Shown piece after piece: positions 1 to 6,208 of a stretch of DNA of 6,775 nt. The notes beneath the pieces are model-generated. The model searched no databases. It saw only the letters and a program-made list of their open reading frames with translations, and was not told the DNA's origin. A program made the translations under genes and the position numbers. Source of the DNA: Deltaproteobacteria bacterium (GTDB lineage Bacteria > Desulfobacterota > DAOWNY01); the NCBI GenBank assembly GCA_030642325.1, contig DAOWNY010000101.1:1-6775 (forward strand), in the 5' to 3' direction. Each line of letters begins with the position of its first letter. Within the stretch, counting starts at the first letter, position 1.

Positions 1-115
1 CCAGATCATAAAGAGGAATCGATTTTCTTACGTGTTCTAAAAACTTGTTGAATGTATCTCCGCCGAATGACCATCGCCCATTTTGGGCATTAATATTGTC
101 ACCCACATTCGACAT
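1..115 (-). CDS. Probable SAM-dependent methyltransferase, N-terminal fragment (cut by left window edge)
   Basis: An open frame starts with ATG at 115-113 and stays open to the window edge, giving 38 complete codons. The start is supported by a purine-rich GGGGGAG Shine-Dalgarno sequence four bases upstream. The peptide reads MSNVGDNINAQNGRWSFGG, followed by a segment ending HVRKSIPLYDL. From memory, a W-S-F-G-G segment followed by an F..H..KSIPLY segment is typical of the extreme N-terminus of small class I SAM methyltransferases, related to the CmoA/UbiE-like group, that often sit in polysaccharide clusters. The SAM-binding motifs themselves would lie beyond the window, so the activity is inferred, not seen. 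It starts 54 bp after the PIG-L stop codon on the same strand and is probably co-transcribed with it. The reading frame and start are fairly secure; the family call is moderate. Confidence 0.6.
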   Translation of the reverse strand, partial: MSNVGDNINAQNGRWSFGGDTFNKFLEHVRKSIPLYDL

Positions 116-119
116 CGGT

Positions 120-126
120 CTCCCCC
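120..126 (-). promoter_or_regulatory. Ribosome binding site of the left-edge methyltransferase gene
   Basis: On the coding strand GGGGGAG is followed by four bases (ACCG) and then ATG. It decides the start of a gene of which only 38 codons are visible. Confidence 0.55.
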
Positions 127-169
127 GCTTTTTTAATGGTCTGTGCCTGGTTTAATATCCATCCGGAAA

Positions 170-799
170 TTATCCTTCCAGCCATTTGACGATTTCAAAA
201 ATCTCTGCATATTTTACCCCAATTCTCTGCCCGGCATTTTCTGCCTCATTTTTAAAAAAACTGATCCATTTATGACGGGTTCGTTCCAACTCAGAGACAT
301 GTTCTTTTATCGCATCCACTTTAAGGGTCCAGTAGTTTGTAATATCCACATAAAAATTTCCCCGAAAATCGAGGGTTGAGTGATACCAGTTGCTTCGATA
401 CATAAGCATTCTGGGGACATGACGACAACTGTGTAAAGATGCTCTCGCCAGAGCGTTATGGTCATGATGAATGTCTCCGATCCAGTGGGTATAAACCTGC
501 TGAATCTCGTTTTCCTCAACAATCTTCAATATATCAATATTCAATGCTTCGTTAAATTCCAGCTCCAGGGTTTTAAATTGACCGCATATCAATTTTACCC
601 CCAGGACCTCCATCGATTTTTTGCCTTCCTTAAAGGCATTGTTATTACTTCTGACTATTTGGTGGTTATAATTGGAAAATCCGGAAAGAGTGGCCACATA
701 GGCATAAACCCGATCGCCCAAGTTTACGTGTCGGGCCAGGGTCCCCCCGCATCCCAACTCAATATCATCAAAATGAGCACCAACCGCCAGGATATTCAA
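170..799 (-). CDS. PIG-L family N-acetylglucosaminyl/LmbE-type deacetylase
   Basis: This 209-residue protein belongs to the PIG-L (LmbE-like) zinc-dependent deacetylases, which remove N-acetyl groups from amino sugars or related conjugates. Visible motifs are the N-terminal metal and catalytic motif AHFDDIELGCGGT (residues 8-20; predicted ligands H9 and D12, base D11) and the second metal motif DIHHDH (109-114; ligand probably H114). The usual AHPDD proline is F10. Length is normal for the family, and there is no signal peptide, so it is cytoplasmic. The start is TTG at 799-797: a strong GAAGGA Shine-Dalgarno sequence lies five bases upstream, an in-frame TGA lies at 811-809, and the first motif begins only eight residues in, so no other start fits. 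A 275 bp spacer separates it from the glycosyltransferase-like gene upstream. By context it probably deacetylates an N-acetylated sugar intermediate or glycan; the substrate is unknown. Confidence 0.9.
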   Translation of the reverse strand: MNILAVGAHFDDIELGCGGTLARHVNLGDRVYAYVATLSGFSNYNHQIVRSNNNAFKEGKKSMEVLGVKLICGQFKTLELEFNEALNIDILKIVEENEIQQVYTHWIGDIHHDHNALARASLHSCRHVPRMLMYRSNWYHSTLDFRGNFYVDITNYWTLKVDAIKEHVSELERTRHKWISFFKNEAENAGQRIGVKYAEIFEIVKWLEG

Positions 800-804
800 A
801 TTAT

Positions 805-810
805 TCCTTC
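805..810 (-). promoter_or_regulatory. Strong ribosome binding site supporting a TTG start
   Basis: GAAGGA on the coding strand lies five bases before the TTG codon that opens the PIG-L gene. The in-frame stop TGA at 811-809 excludes an upstream start, so this site settles the N-terminus. Confidence 0.65.
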
Positions 811-1001
811 ACTATTGAAATTGATATCAAATGACCAGCTGCAAGCACACGCTCTCAGTCCTTAATAAAGCAAATCGCCCTTTCTCTGAACTCCACTTGA
901 AAAATCCATTTAATGCGGTTAATCACCTCCAACCCAATGCCCAAAAATTTTTATGCAAGTTTTATACCACAAATATTTTGGGAAACATACCGATTTACTC
1001 T

Positions 1002-1031
1002 ATTAAAATGAGGTAATTACCACCAGTGCAA
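1002..1031 (-). promoter_or_regulatory. Weak candidate sigma70-type promoter upstream of the PIG-L gene
   Basis: TTGCAC (3 of 6 bases match the -35 consensus), an 18 bp spacer, then TTTAAT (5 of 6 match the -10 consensus). It lies about 200 bp before the TTG start of the deacetylase gene. AT-rich DNA produces such matches by chance, so this is only a pointer to where a promoter could sit. Confidence 0.15.
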
Positions 1032-1074
1032 CCGGCAACTCTGTGCAGCCTATGTGAGAAGGACATGAATCCCT

Positions 1075-2160
1075 TTAATCAGCCATGCCGGCTTTTGACG
1101 GTTTTACGATATCATCCAGGACATTGAGGAACTCGTCGGCCTCAAACTCATAATCAAACTTCTTCCTCTCCCTGCCCTCAGTCTTTTCCCCCAAGGAAAA
1201 ATCTTCAAAGGAAGATATCCTGGGAATATAGCCGTGTCTTGACAAAACCAGGGGATCCTCCTCCCGTAAATCAGGTTGGATTGTAACCACGGGCTTACCC
1301 AGAATGTAGGCTTCTATAAGCATAATTGAGGTCATGCCGCAAACTCGGTCAGAAACTGCCAGGCAATCCTCGGGGGGGAGCTGGTTGGTCAGGATCCTGA
1401 TGTCTAACCCAGAGTATTTTTTTATAAAATGGCGATAATTATTGCTGTCTTCTTTGGGATGTAATTTTAAAAGGACGGCATCATTCATATCTTTTAAGGC
1501 CAAGGTCTGCAAAAAATTTTCGATGACATCATATTGAGTATAGCCCCTGTCCCTGCCAAAGTATTCGTAAACGGCCTCGGAAACGAACAATACTACCTTT
1601 TCTGAATCAGCGATATTGAGAGATTTTCGGAGTCTTTTTCCATGTGATTTTGAAATATCATTCTTCAGCCATGTTAAATAGGGGTGCCCCAGGGTAAGCA
1701 AACGCCTGGAATCAATACCTTTACCGATCATCTCCTCTTTGGCAATGTTGTTTATGCAATTTATATAATCAGGGAAATATTTAAGCCTTTCTTCCTTAGT
1801 GTTACCGGAAAAACGTAGAACGTAATTTTGCCACTGGTCCAAAAATGCCAGGGTGGGGACACCATGTTTTTGTGCATTATACCAGATGAATTTTTCCGAC
1901 ATATCCTCAAAAGGAAGGCTGGTGGCAGAGGTGATAATCAAATCGGGAGAAAGCTTCCTGAACATACTAAACTCATTTTTGTTGACCGGCTTAATTTCCA
2001 CCACAGAGACACCTTTTTTTAAAAAACGCTCCATGGCATAGCCATAACCGGAAACCACCACCTCATACTGATCATTCTGATTTAACAATCTGATCACCGG
2101 GATCAGCACCTCTGCCCCCCCGGACTCACAAGAAAAAAATAAGATCTTCTTTCTTCTCAT
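1075..2160 (-). CDS. GT-B-like glycosyltransferase / polyol-phosphate transferase-like protein
   Basis: This 361-residue soluble protein has the look of a two-domain GT-B (epimerase/CDP-glycerol-transferase-like) fold. The N-terminal domain opens with a beta strand, KILFFSCESGGAEVLIPVIR (residues 5-24), like the G-G-A-E loop and helix that start many GT-B enzymes. A middle segment contains LDQWQNY (107-113) and GHPYL (158-162). The C-terminal domain carries LKLHPKED (231-238) and then GMTSIMLIEAYILGKPVV (275-292). The HP-then-S-x-x-x-x-E-A-x-x-x-G-K-P pattern is typical of nucleotide-binding C-terminal domains in UDP-GlcNAc 2-epimerases, polysialyl- and CDP-glycerol-type transferases. No transmembrane segment is seen. 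Its ATG overlaps the methyltransferase stop (ATGA at 2160-2157), indicating translational coupling; its own Shine-Dalgarno sequence is weak (GGA seven bases upstream). A transferase adding a sugar or phosphate moiety fits the context; a non-catalytic or epimerase-like role is possible. Confidence 0.65.
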   Translation of the reverse strand: MRRKKILFFSCESGGAEVLIPVIRLLNQNDQYEVVVSGYGYAMERFLKKGVSVVEIKPVNKNEFSMFRKLSPDLIITSATSLPFEDMSEKFIWYNAQKHGVPTLAFLDQWQNYVLRFSGNTKEERLKYFPDYINCINNIAKEEMIGKGIDSRRLLTLGHPYLTWLKNDISKSHGKRLRKSLNIADSEKVVLFVSEAVYEYFGRDRGYTQYDVIENFLQTLALKDMNDAVLLKLHPKEDSNNYRHFIKKYSGLDIRILTNQLPPEDCLAVSDRVCGMTSIMLIEAYILGKPVVTIQPDLREEDPLVLSRHGYIPRISSFEDFSLGEKTEGRERKKFDYEFEADEFLNVLDDIVKPSKAGMAD

Positions 2161-3137
2161 TGTTTATCCAACACCGCTACCAGATAATTTCCCCTGTCTT
2201 TCAAGTCGAAGTTTGACCTCTTAGCCATCGCATCTTCGATTCTCATCCTTCTTTCATAGTCAGTTAACTGAATATTCCTTTTGTGAATAAATTCATCGCC
2301 GTTATCGAAAAACTGCATCAAATCCGAAAGATAGATATCGAGCCATTCGGTTCTAAAAAATTTAATTTCAAATCCGCTAAGTTTTGCCAGTTTTTCCAAT
2401 GACTTGCGGTTGAAAACGTTTTGAGTGGTATAGCCGTAAAGGTGATTTATTTTACCTTGATAAAGATGCATGGCATAGGAATCTGAATTGGGGGTGTTAA
2501 CATAAAGAATGCCATCGTCCTTGAGGATTTTCAGAATATCTTTAAACAGGTCAACCGGATCGGGAACCCCGTATAAAATCTGGTTCAGGGTAACAATATC
2601 ATAATCGGGGTCCAGGGATAAATCAGACAGGTAATCCTGGTGAACCGGAAAATGTCGGGCCGCAACCGCGGCTGTATAAGGATTAACCTCCACTCCTTCC
2701 ACCTGGTAAAAAAACCGGGTCTTATGCAAAAAATCACCTGCCGAACAACCGACATCAAGCAATTTACCACTTTTTTTAAAACGATAAATGTCTTTAATAG
2801 TGTTATCTTTACGGGGATTTACTTTAGTGACGGGGGGATTATCTTTGAATTTTATGATGATTTGAAAATATTCCATGAGCAGATGATCATCCCCCTTAAA
2901 GCCATCTTGAATGTTATTTCCGTCAAGACTCGGATTCATGAATACCAGGTTGCAGTCTTCGCAACGGTCATAGTCTAAAAATCCGTTATTGGCAAAATCG
3001 GTGCTGTTCCGGGAACCACAAACCGGACAAAAGCGGCGCTTTAAATCCTGCTTTGCAAGATTTTCGGTATATTCAGAAACCTTTAACATCCACTTTCTGA
3101 TTTCCCGATTATATGCTTGATTGTAGTTAAGACTCAT
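2157..3137 (-). CDS. Class I SAM-dependent methyltransferase with N-terminal zinc-ribbon-like motif
   Basis: The 326-residue product has a helical leader, then a four-cysteine segment, CPVCG at 37-41 and CEDC at 59-62 followed by LVFMNP. This resembles the zinc-binding N-terminus seen in sugar and related methyltransferases. The Rossmann methyltransferase domain follows: motif I LLDVGCSAGDF (126-136), the acidic end of strand 2 in VEGVEVN (146-152), and a later strand with LYVNTPN (211-217). The C-terminal 100 residues are not assigned. Canonical TDP-sugar C-methyltransferases of the NovU/TylC3 type are about 410 residues and carry an extra C-terminal domain, which seems absent or replaced here, so O-, N- or C-methylation cannot be decided. 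The ATG overlaps the aminotransferase stop (ATGA at 3137-3134) and is preceded by AGAGG. It probably methylates the sugar or sugar conjugate made by the neighbouring enzymes. Confidence 0.85.
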   Translation of the reverse strand: MSLNYNQAYNREIRKWMLKVSEYTENLAKQDLKRRFCPVCGSRNSTDFANNGFLDYDRCEDCNLVFMNPSLDGNNIQDGFKGDDHLLMEYFQIIIKFKDNPPVTKVNPRKDNTIKDIYRFKKSGKLLDVGCSAGDFLHKTRFFYQVEGVEVNPYTAAVAARHFPVHQDYLSDLSLDPDYDIVTLNQILYGVPDPVDLFKDILKILKDDGILYVNTPNSDSYAMHLYQGKINHLYGYTTQNVFNRKSLEKLAKLSGFEIKFFRTEWLDIYLSDLMQFFDNGDEFIHKRNIQLTDYERRMRIEDAMAKRSNFDLKDRGNYLVAVLDKQ

Positions 3138-4381
3138 GATCCTCTCATCCCGGCCCGGGTAAATGCCTTGACAATATCATCCATATCTTCTTTGGTAAGC
3201 GGCGGATAGTTGTAGGCAGTAATCAGCATCTCTTTTTCATACAATCTTTCCTGAACAGGACAAATCCCCCTTTGATACCTGGGAACACTTTCTTTGGGAA
3301 GCAGTGAATAGGGATAGCCTCCTTTCAATTCTTCTTTTTTTGAAAAAATCGGTTCCAGGTAAAGGGGTTTCATATAACCCTCTGCAAATTTATGGAGGGG
3401 AATTCCCAGGTTTCTAATTTTCTCAACGTAATGTTGTCTGCTGATTCCCGTCGCCTCTTCATGATAAATTAAAGGATACAGATAGTAGACATGGCCGCTG
3501 GAGTTTCTTGTATTTGGGGAGGACAAAAATTCCAACCCGGAAAGTTTTTCGGTAAGATAGTCGGCCAGTTCAATACGTCGCTCCACTAGTCCGGGTAATT
3601 TTTTCAACTGCTCGATGGCGATCGCCGCTTCCATTTCCCCCATTCTGCTGTTAAAGCCCAGCATGTTTGCCAAGTTTTTATATCCCATCCCGGCAACCAC
3701 TGCTTCGGCATGATTTCTGATCAATTGTAAACGCAAAGCAAGTTCATCATCATTGGTAACGGCGATTCCCCCTTCCCCGCAATGAATAATTTTATGCTGA
3801 TTAAGACTATAGACCCCGATGTCTCCGAAGGTGCCGGCATATCCCGATTTACACCGACACCCCGGAACGTGGGCTGCATCGCTTAAAACCTTCAGGTTAT
3901 ACTTCCCGGCAATCGCATTGATTTTAATCATGTCGGAAGACTGCCCGAAAAGATCGACAGTTAAAATTGCCCTTGTTCGAGGTGTTATCTTTTCTTCTAT
4001 TTTACTTGGATCCATACAGAAATAATCGGGCTCAATATCCACAAAAACAGGAATGGCATCATAAAAAAGGGGGGCGGTGGCCGAAATACACATGCTATAT
4101 CCGATTACCAAAACCCGGTCGCCCGGACAAATTCCAAATGCCCCAAGTGATGCGATCAAACCGGAGGTGGCGGAATTGAAGGAAACAGAATGTTTTATCT
4201 CGTGAAAGTCAGCCCATCGTGCTTCCAGCTCCCGTACAAGTTTCCCTCCCCTAAAAAAATCGCCCTGCTTAGCCAAATAAGGGGAAAGAATTCCCGACTG
4301 AACCACTTTGTTAACTGCCGAAGCTTCTTCCTTTCCAATGGGATTATAGAGAGGAAAGGGCTTCTTTCTTATTACATCCAT
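3134..4381 (-). CDS. DegT/DnrJ/EryC1/StrS family PLP-dependent sugar aminotransferase
   Basis: This 415-residue enzyme is a fold-type I PLP aminotransferase of the family that converts keto-sugars (usually nucleotide-linked) to amino-sugars with an amino-acid donor. Visible signatures are FNSATSGL (68-75, phosphate-cup region), DAAHVPG (168-174, with D168 for the pyridine nitrogen), SLNQHKIIHCGEGG (192-205, with K197 as the predicted Schiff-base lysine) and FNSRMGEMEAAI (243-254). All expected catalytic residues are present. Length is slightly above the common 370-400 residues, with an extended C-terminal part around 335-385. The ATG at 4381-4379 has AGGGAG upstream and overlaps the end of the oxidoreductase frame by 10 bp. 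In this setting it would aminate a ketone produced by the preceding oxidoreductase; the precise sugar is unknown. Confidence 0.93.
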   Translation of the reverse strand: MDVIRKKPFPLYNPIGKEEASAVNKVVQSGILSPYLAKQGDFFRGGKLVRELEARWADFHEIKHSVSFNSATSGLIASLGAFGICPGDRVLVIGYSMCISATAPLFYDAIPVFVDIEPDYFCMDPSKIEEKITPRTRAILTVDLFGQSSDMIKINAIAGKYNLKVLSDAAHVPGCRCKSGYAGTFGDIGVYSLNQHKIIHCGEGGIAVTNDDELALRLQLIRNHAEAVVAGMGYKNLANMLGFNSRMGEMEAAIAIEQLKKLPGLVERRIELADYLTEKLSGLEFLSSPNTRNSSGHVYYLYPLIYHEEATGISRQHYVEKIRNLGIPLHKFAEGYMKPLYLEPIFSKKEELKGGYPYSLLPKESVPRYQRGICPVQERLYEKEMLITAYNYPPLTKEDMDDIVKAFTRAGMRGS

Positions 4382-5414
4382 TCGTTCTCCCTGATTGCAA
4401 CTTTCTCTTTTTTATCAAAAGAATTGACAATTTTATCAATGATAAGGGCATTGTTGCAGGAAAATTCCGGAGTATTGACAGTGTGATCCAACTGCCCTGT
4501 GGTGATCTGGTAAATATATTCCACGGCTTTTAGCATTGACAGGGCAAATTGGGTAGTCCCGGATTCCCGATTTTTATCATCCAAAACATTGACTCCCGGA
4601 TAAGCATAGCCCCTCAAACCTCTCGTTTCAATATTTCTTGAATTATCATTAATGGTGAATCTTCCGTTGGAAAACATAAGGTCAATTTCGAAAATATGGT
4701 AATTGTAACGATGGAGACTCGAATCGACCGTTTTAACGGCAAGGTTGAACCAATCGTAAAACATAATAAATTCATAGGTATATTCATCCACTTCACGATT
4801 CCATACACGGTTGAATGCCAAAACCTCCTTTGGATAACCGCATATTGAAGCCAAGGTATCGATCATGGTGATACCCACATGGGACAAACCTTTTATGTAA
4901 TATGCGTTACCGGCCAAAATACTTCCCGGTTCTTTCAATAATTTGTTTCTCAGCTCAGCTCAGAATAGGTATTATCAAAATTTCTTTGGAAATTAATCAC
5001 CAAATGGATCCGGACCTTACGGGCTTTCTCCATGATTTCCCTGGCTTGCCCCAGGTTAACCGCCAGGGGCTTTTCAACGAACAGTGTTCTGCAACAACGG
5101 CTTTCCAGCAAAGTCTTGATAATTTCAAAATGGGTTTTATCCGGGGTGCAAATACTGATAACGTCGTGGAACCGGGAACAGATGTCATCAATATTTCCCA
5201 CGCAACAATCCGCGTTCCAATCCCGTTGGAAGCTGCTTGCCTTTTTTAGGTCAATGTCACAGACAGTTTTCAGATGAAACTTACCGTTCCTTTTATATGC
5301 ACCGGCATGGGAATATACCCCTTCCTCTCCGGCGAATTTGTTCCGGTCATACCCACCCGCCATAAGCCCCGTGCCGACGATCGCAGTAATTAATGGTTTT
5401 TCAGATTCATTCAT
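4372..5414 (-). pseudogene. Gfo/Idh/MocA family oxidoreductase, split by a +5 bp tandem-repeat frameshift (pseudogene or phase-OFF allele)
   Basis: Two consecutive minus-strand frames are the halves of one NAD(P)-dependent sugar dehydrogenase. The first (5414-4950, 154 residues) holds the Rossmann domain: AIVGTGLMAGG (11-21), VCDID (51-55), SICTP (87-91), the family hallmark EKPLA (114-118) and NFQRNFDNTY (141-150). It stops at TGA 4952-4950. The second (4938-4372) continues with the C-terminal domain, including GLSHVGITMID, and could begin only at a TTG without a convincing ribosome binding site. The break falls in three tandem CTGAG copies. With two copies the frame reads TYSELRNKLLKEPGSIL and gives one 345-residue protein, the normal family length. 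No slippery heptamer for programmed -1 frameshifting is seen. The ATG overlaps the nucleotidyltransferase stop (ATGA 5414-5411), and the 3' end overlaps the aminotransferase start. As read, no full-length enzyme is made; a sequencing or assembly error remains possible. Confidence 0.85.
4949..4963 (-). repeat. Pentanucleotide tandem repeat (CTGAG)x3 at the frameshift point
   Basis: The plus strand reads CTCAG three times without interruption (CTGAG on the coding strand). The unit length is not a multiple of three, so each gain or loss changes the reading frame. Two copies keep the oxidoreductase open; the three copies present lead straight into TGA at 4952-4950. Confidence 0.9.
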
Positions 5415-6208
5415 AACCCATCAGCCCGAATACCCCTTCCCACCATGGTTTCGTATCCTTTTACCCCGCTAAAAAAGGGAGCTCGTTCTTGAACAAGATG
5501 TAAGGTTTCAGCAAATACACCGGGGTGCTTCCCGTATAGTTCCAGGATATCCCCGGTAGAAAATGCAGTTGATCGGAAATGTTCATAAAGGTTTTTTGCC
5601 AGTTGCAGATCTTCCGGATAATCAATGGTAAGGCGCAATTGCGGACAATGGTATTCCCGGGGGGCTATAATGTTTAAGATGGAATACTCTTTTGGATGCT
5701 CCCAGATATAACGGACTACGTCTTCCCTGTCTCCTTTGACCAGTCTTTCTTTATTGTTTAATTCAATCAGTTTTTCGGTTTTAACAACATGCCCGTAAAT
5801 ACCGAGGGGATAGGTCAATTCCAGATCATTACAAACATAATCATAGTTATCGGTTTTAAACATACGGACCAATTCATCGATCAGTCGGAAATCAAGATAT
5901 GCGGAATCAGCCCCCATCTGTACAATACCATCCGAACGGGCAGGCATTGCCGCTTTAGTCACTCGATCCAAAAGATCATCTTCCGAACCCCGGTAATAAT
6001 GGATCTGATAATCCTCACACCACTTCACAATTGAATCATCGGCCGGATTAGTTGAGGTGGCAACGTAGATCTCATTTATGCTCCGGCATAATCTGAAACG
6101 ACTAACCACCAATTCCAGCAGAGGCCGTCCATTAAAAATTTTCATGAGTGTTTTGCCCGGAAGTCTTTTAGATCCCATTCTCGCCTCGATTATCCCGACA
6201 ATTTTCAT
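5411..6208 (-). CDS. SpsF-like cytidylyltransferase / CMP-sugar synthetase family nucleotidyltransferase
   Basis: This 265-residue protein carries the N-terminal signature of the CMP-Kdo/CMP-NeuAc synthetase and SpsF (COG1861-type) family: EARMGSKRLPGKTL at residues 8-21, where the usual first residue is Q (SpsF) or P (KdsB). It continues with strand YVATST (48-53), GSEDDLLDRV (74-83), GADSAYLD (99-106; the usual counterpart is a T-G-D-x-P motif), TYPLGI (132-137) and a C-terminal LRLTIDYPEDLQL (191-203) typical of SpsF proteins. Family members activate sugars with CTP to give CMP-sugars; SpsF homologues themselves are poorly characterised. I chose ATG at 6208: AAAGGA lies eight bases upstream. 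A TTG one codon earlier (6211) is possible. The stop overlaps the oxidoreductase ATG. It is probably the first gene of the coupled block and supplies an activated sugar; the substrate is unknown. Confidence 0.85.
   Translation of the reverse strand: MKIVGIIEARMGSKRLPGKTLMKIFNGRPLLELVVSRFRLCRSINEIYVATSTNPADDSIVKWCEDYQIHYYRGSEDDLLDRVTKAAMPARSDGIVQMGADSAYLDFRLIDELVRMFKTDNYDYVCNDLELTYPLGIYGHVVKTEKLIELNNKERLVKGDREDVVRYIWEHPKEYSILNIIAPREYHCPQLRLTIDYPEDLQLAKNLYEHFRSTAFSTGDILELYGKHPGVFAETLHLVQERAPFFSGVKGYETMVGRGIRADGL

Larger units (their letters stand above)
800..1074. other. 275 bp gene-free spacer between the glycosyltransferase-like gene and the PIG-L gene
   Basis: No convincing coding sequence was found on either strand. 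A 23-codon minus-strand frame starting near 1066 has no ribosome binding site. Seen here are a perfect 10 bp palindrome GGTAATTACC at 1012-1021 and AT-rich runs around 945-970. There is also a weak promoter-like pair on the minus strand: TTGCAC (1031-1026), 18 bp, TTTAAT (1007-1002). A short stem GCCGGT/ACTGGT with a 3-base loop (about 1036-1022) has no U-rich tail and is not a convincing terminator. Every other junction from the nucleotidyltransferase to this point is overlapping, so this gap may mark a transcription-unit boundary or a promoter for the PIG-L gene. That is inference. Confidence 0.4.

Noticed and set aside
76..88. Small hairpin GCCCA-TTT-TGGGC
   Set aside because: It lies inside the first codons of the left-edge gene, is only five base pairs long and has no U-tract; it is probably incidental.
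458..1016. Plus-strand frames opposite and beside the PIG-L gene
   Set aside because: They are low-complexity translations without recognisable motifs or ribosome binding sites, and are antisense to or flank a well-supported deacetylase gene.
1022..1036. Rho-independent terminator after the GT-B-like gene
   Set aside because: The stem is only six pairs with G-U wobbles and lacks a following U-tract.
998..1066. 23-codon minus-strand frame in the 275 bp spacer
   Set aside because: It has no ribosome binding site, no recognisable sequence and ends in an AT-rich stretch; chance occurrence is likely.
4372..4938. Independent 188-residue gene starting at TTG 4938
   Set aside because: The start has no convincing ribosome binding site, and the sequence is plainly the C-terminal domain of the oxidoreductase whose N-terminal half ends 12 bases upstream.
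4940..4965. Programmed -1 ribosomal frameshift joining the two oxidoreductase halves
   Set aside because: The reading frames differ by -1, but there is no slippery heptamer or nearby strong stem; the tandem CTGAG duplication explains the shift fully.
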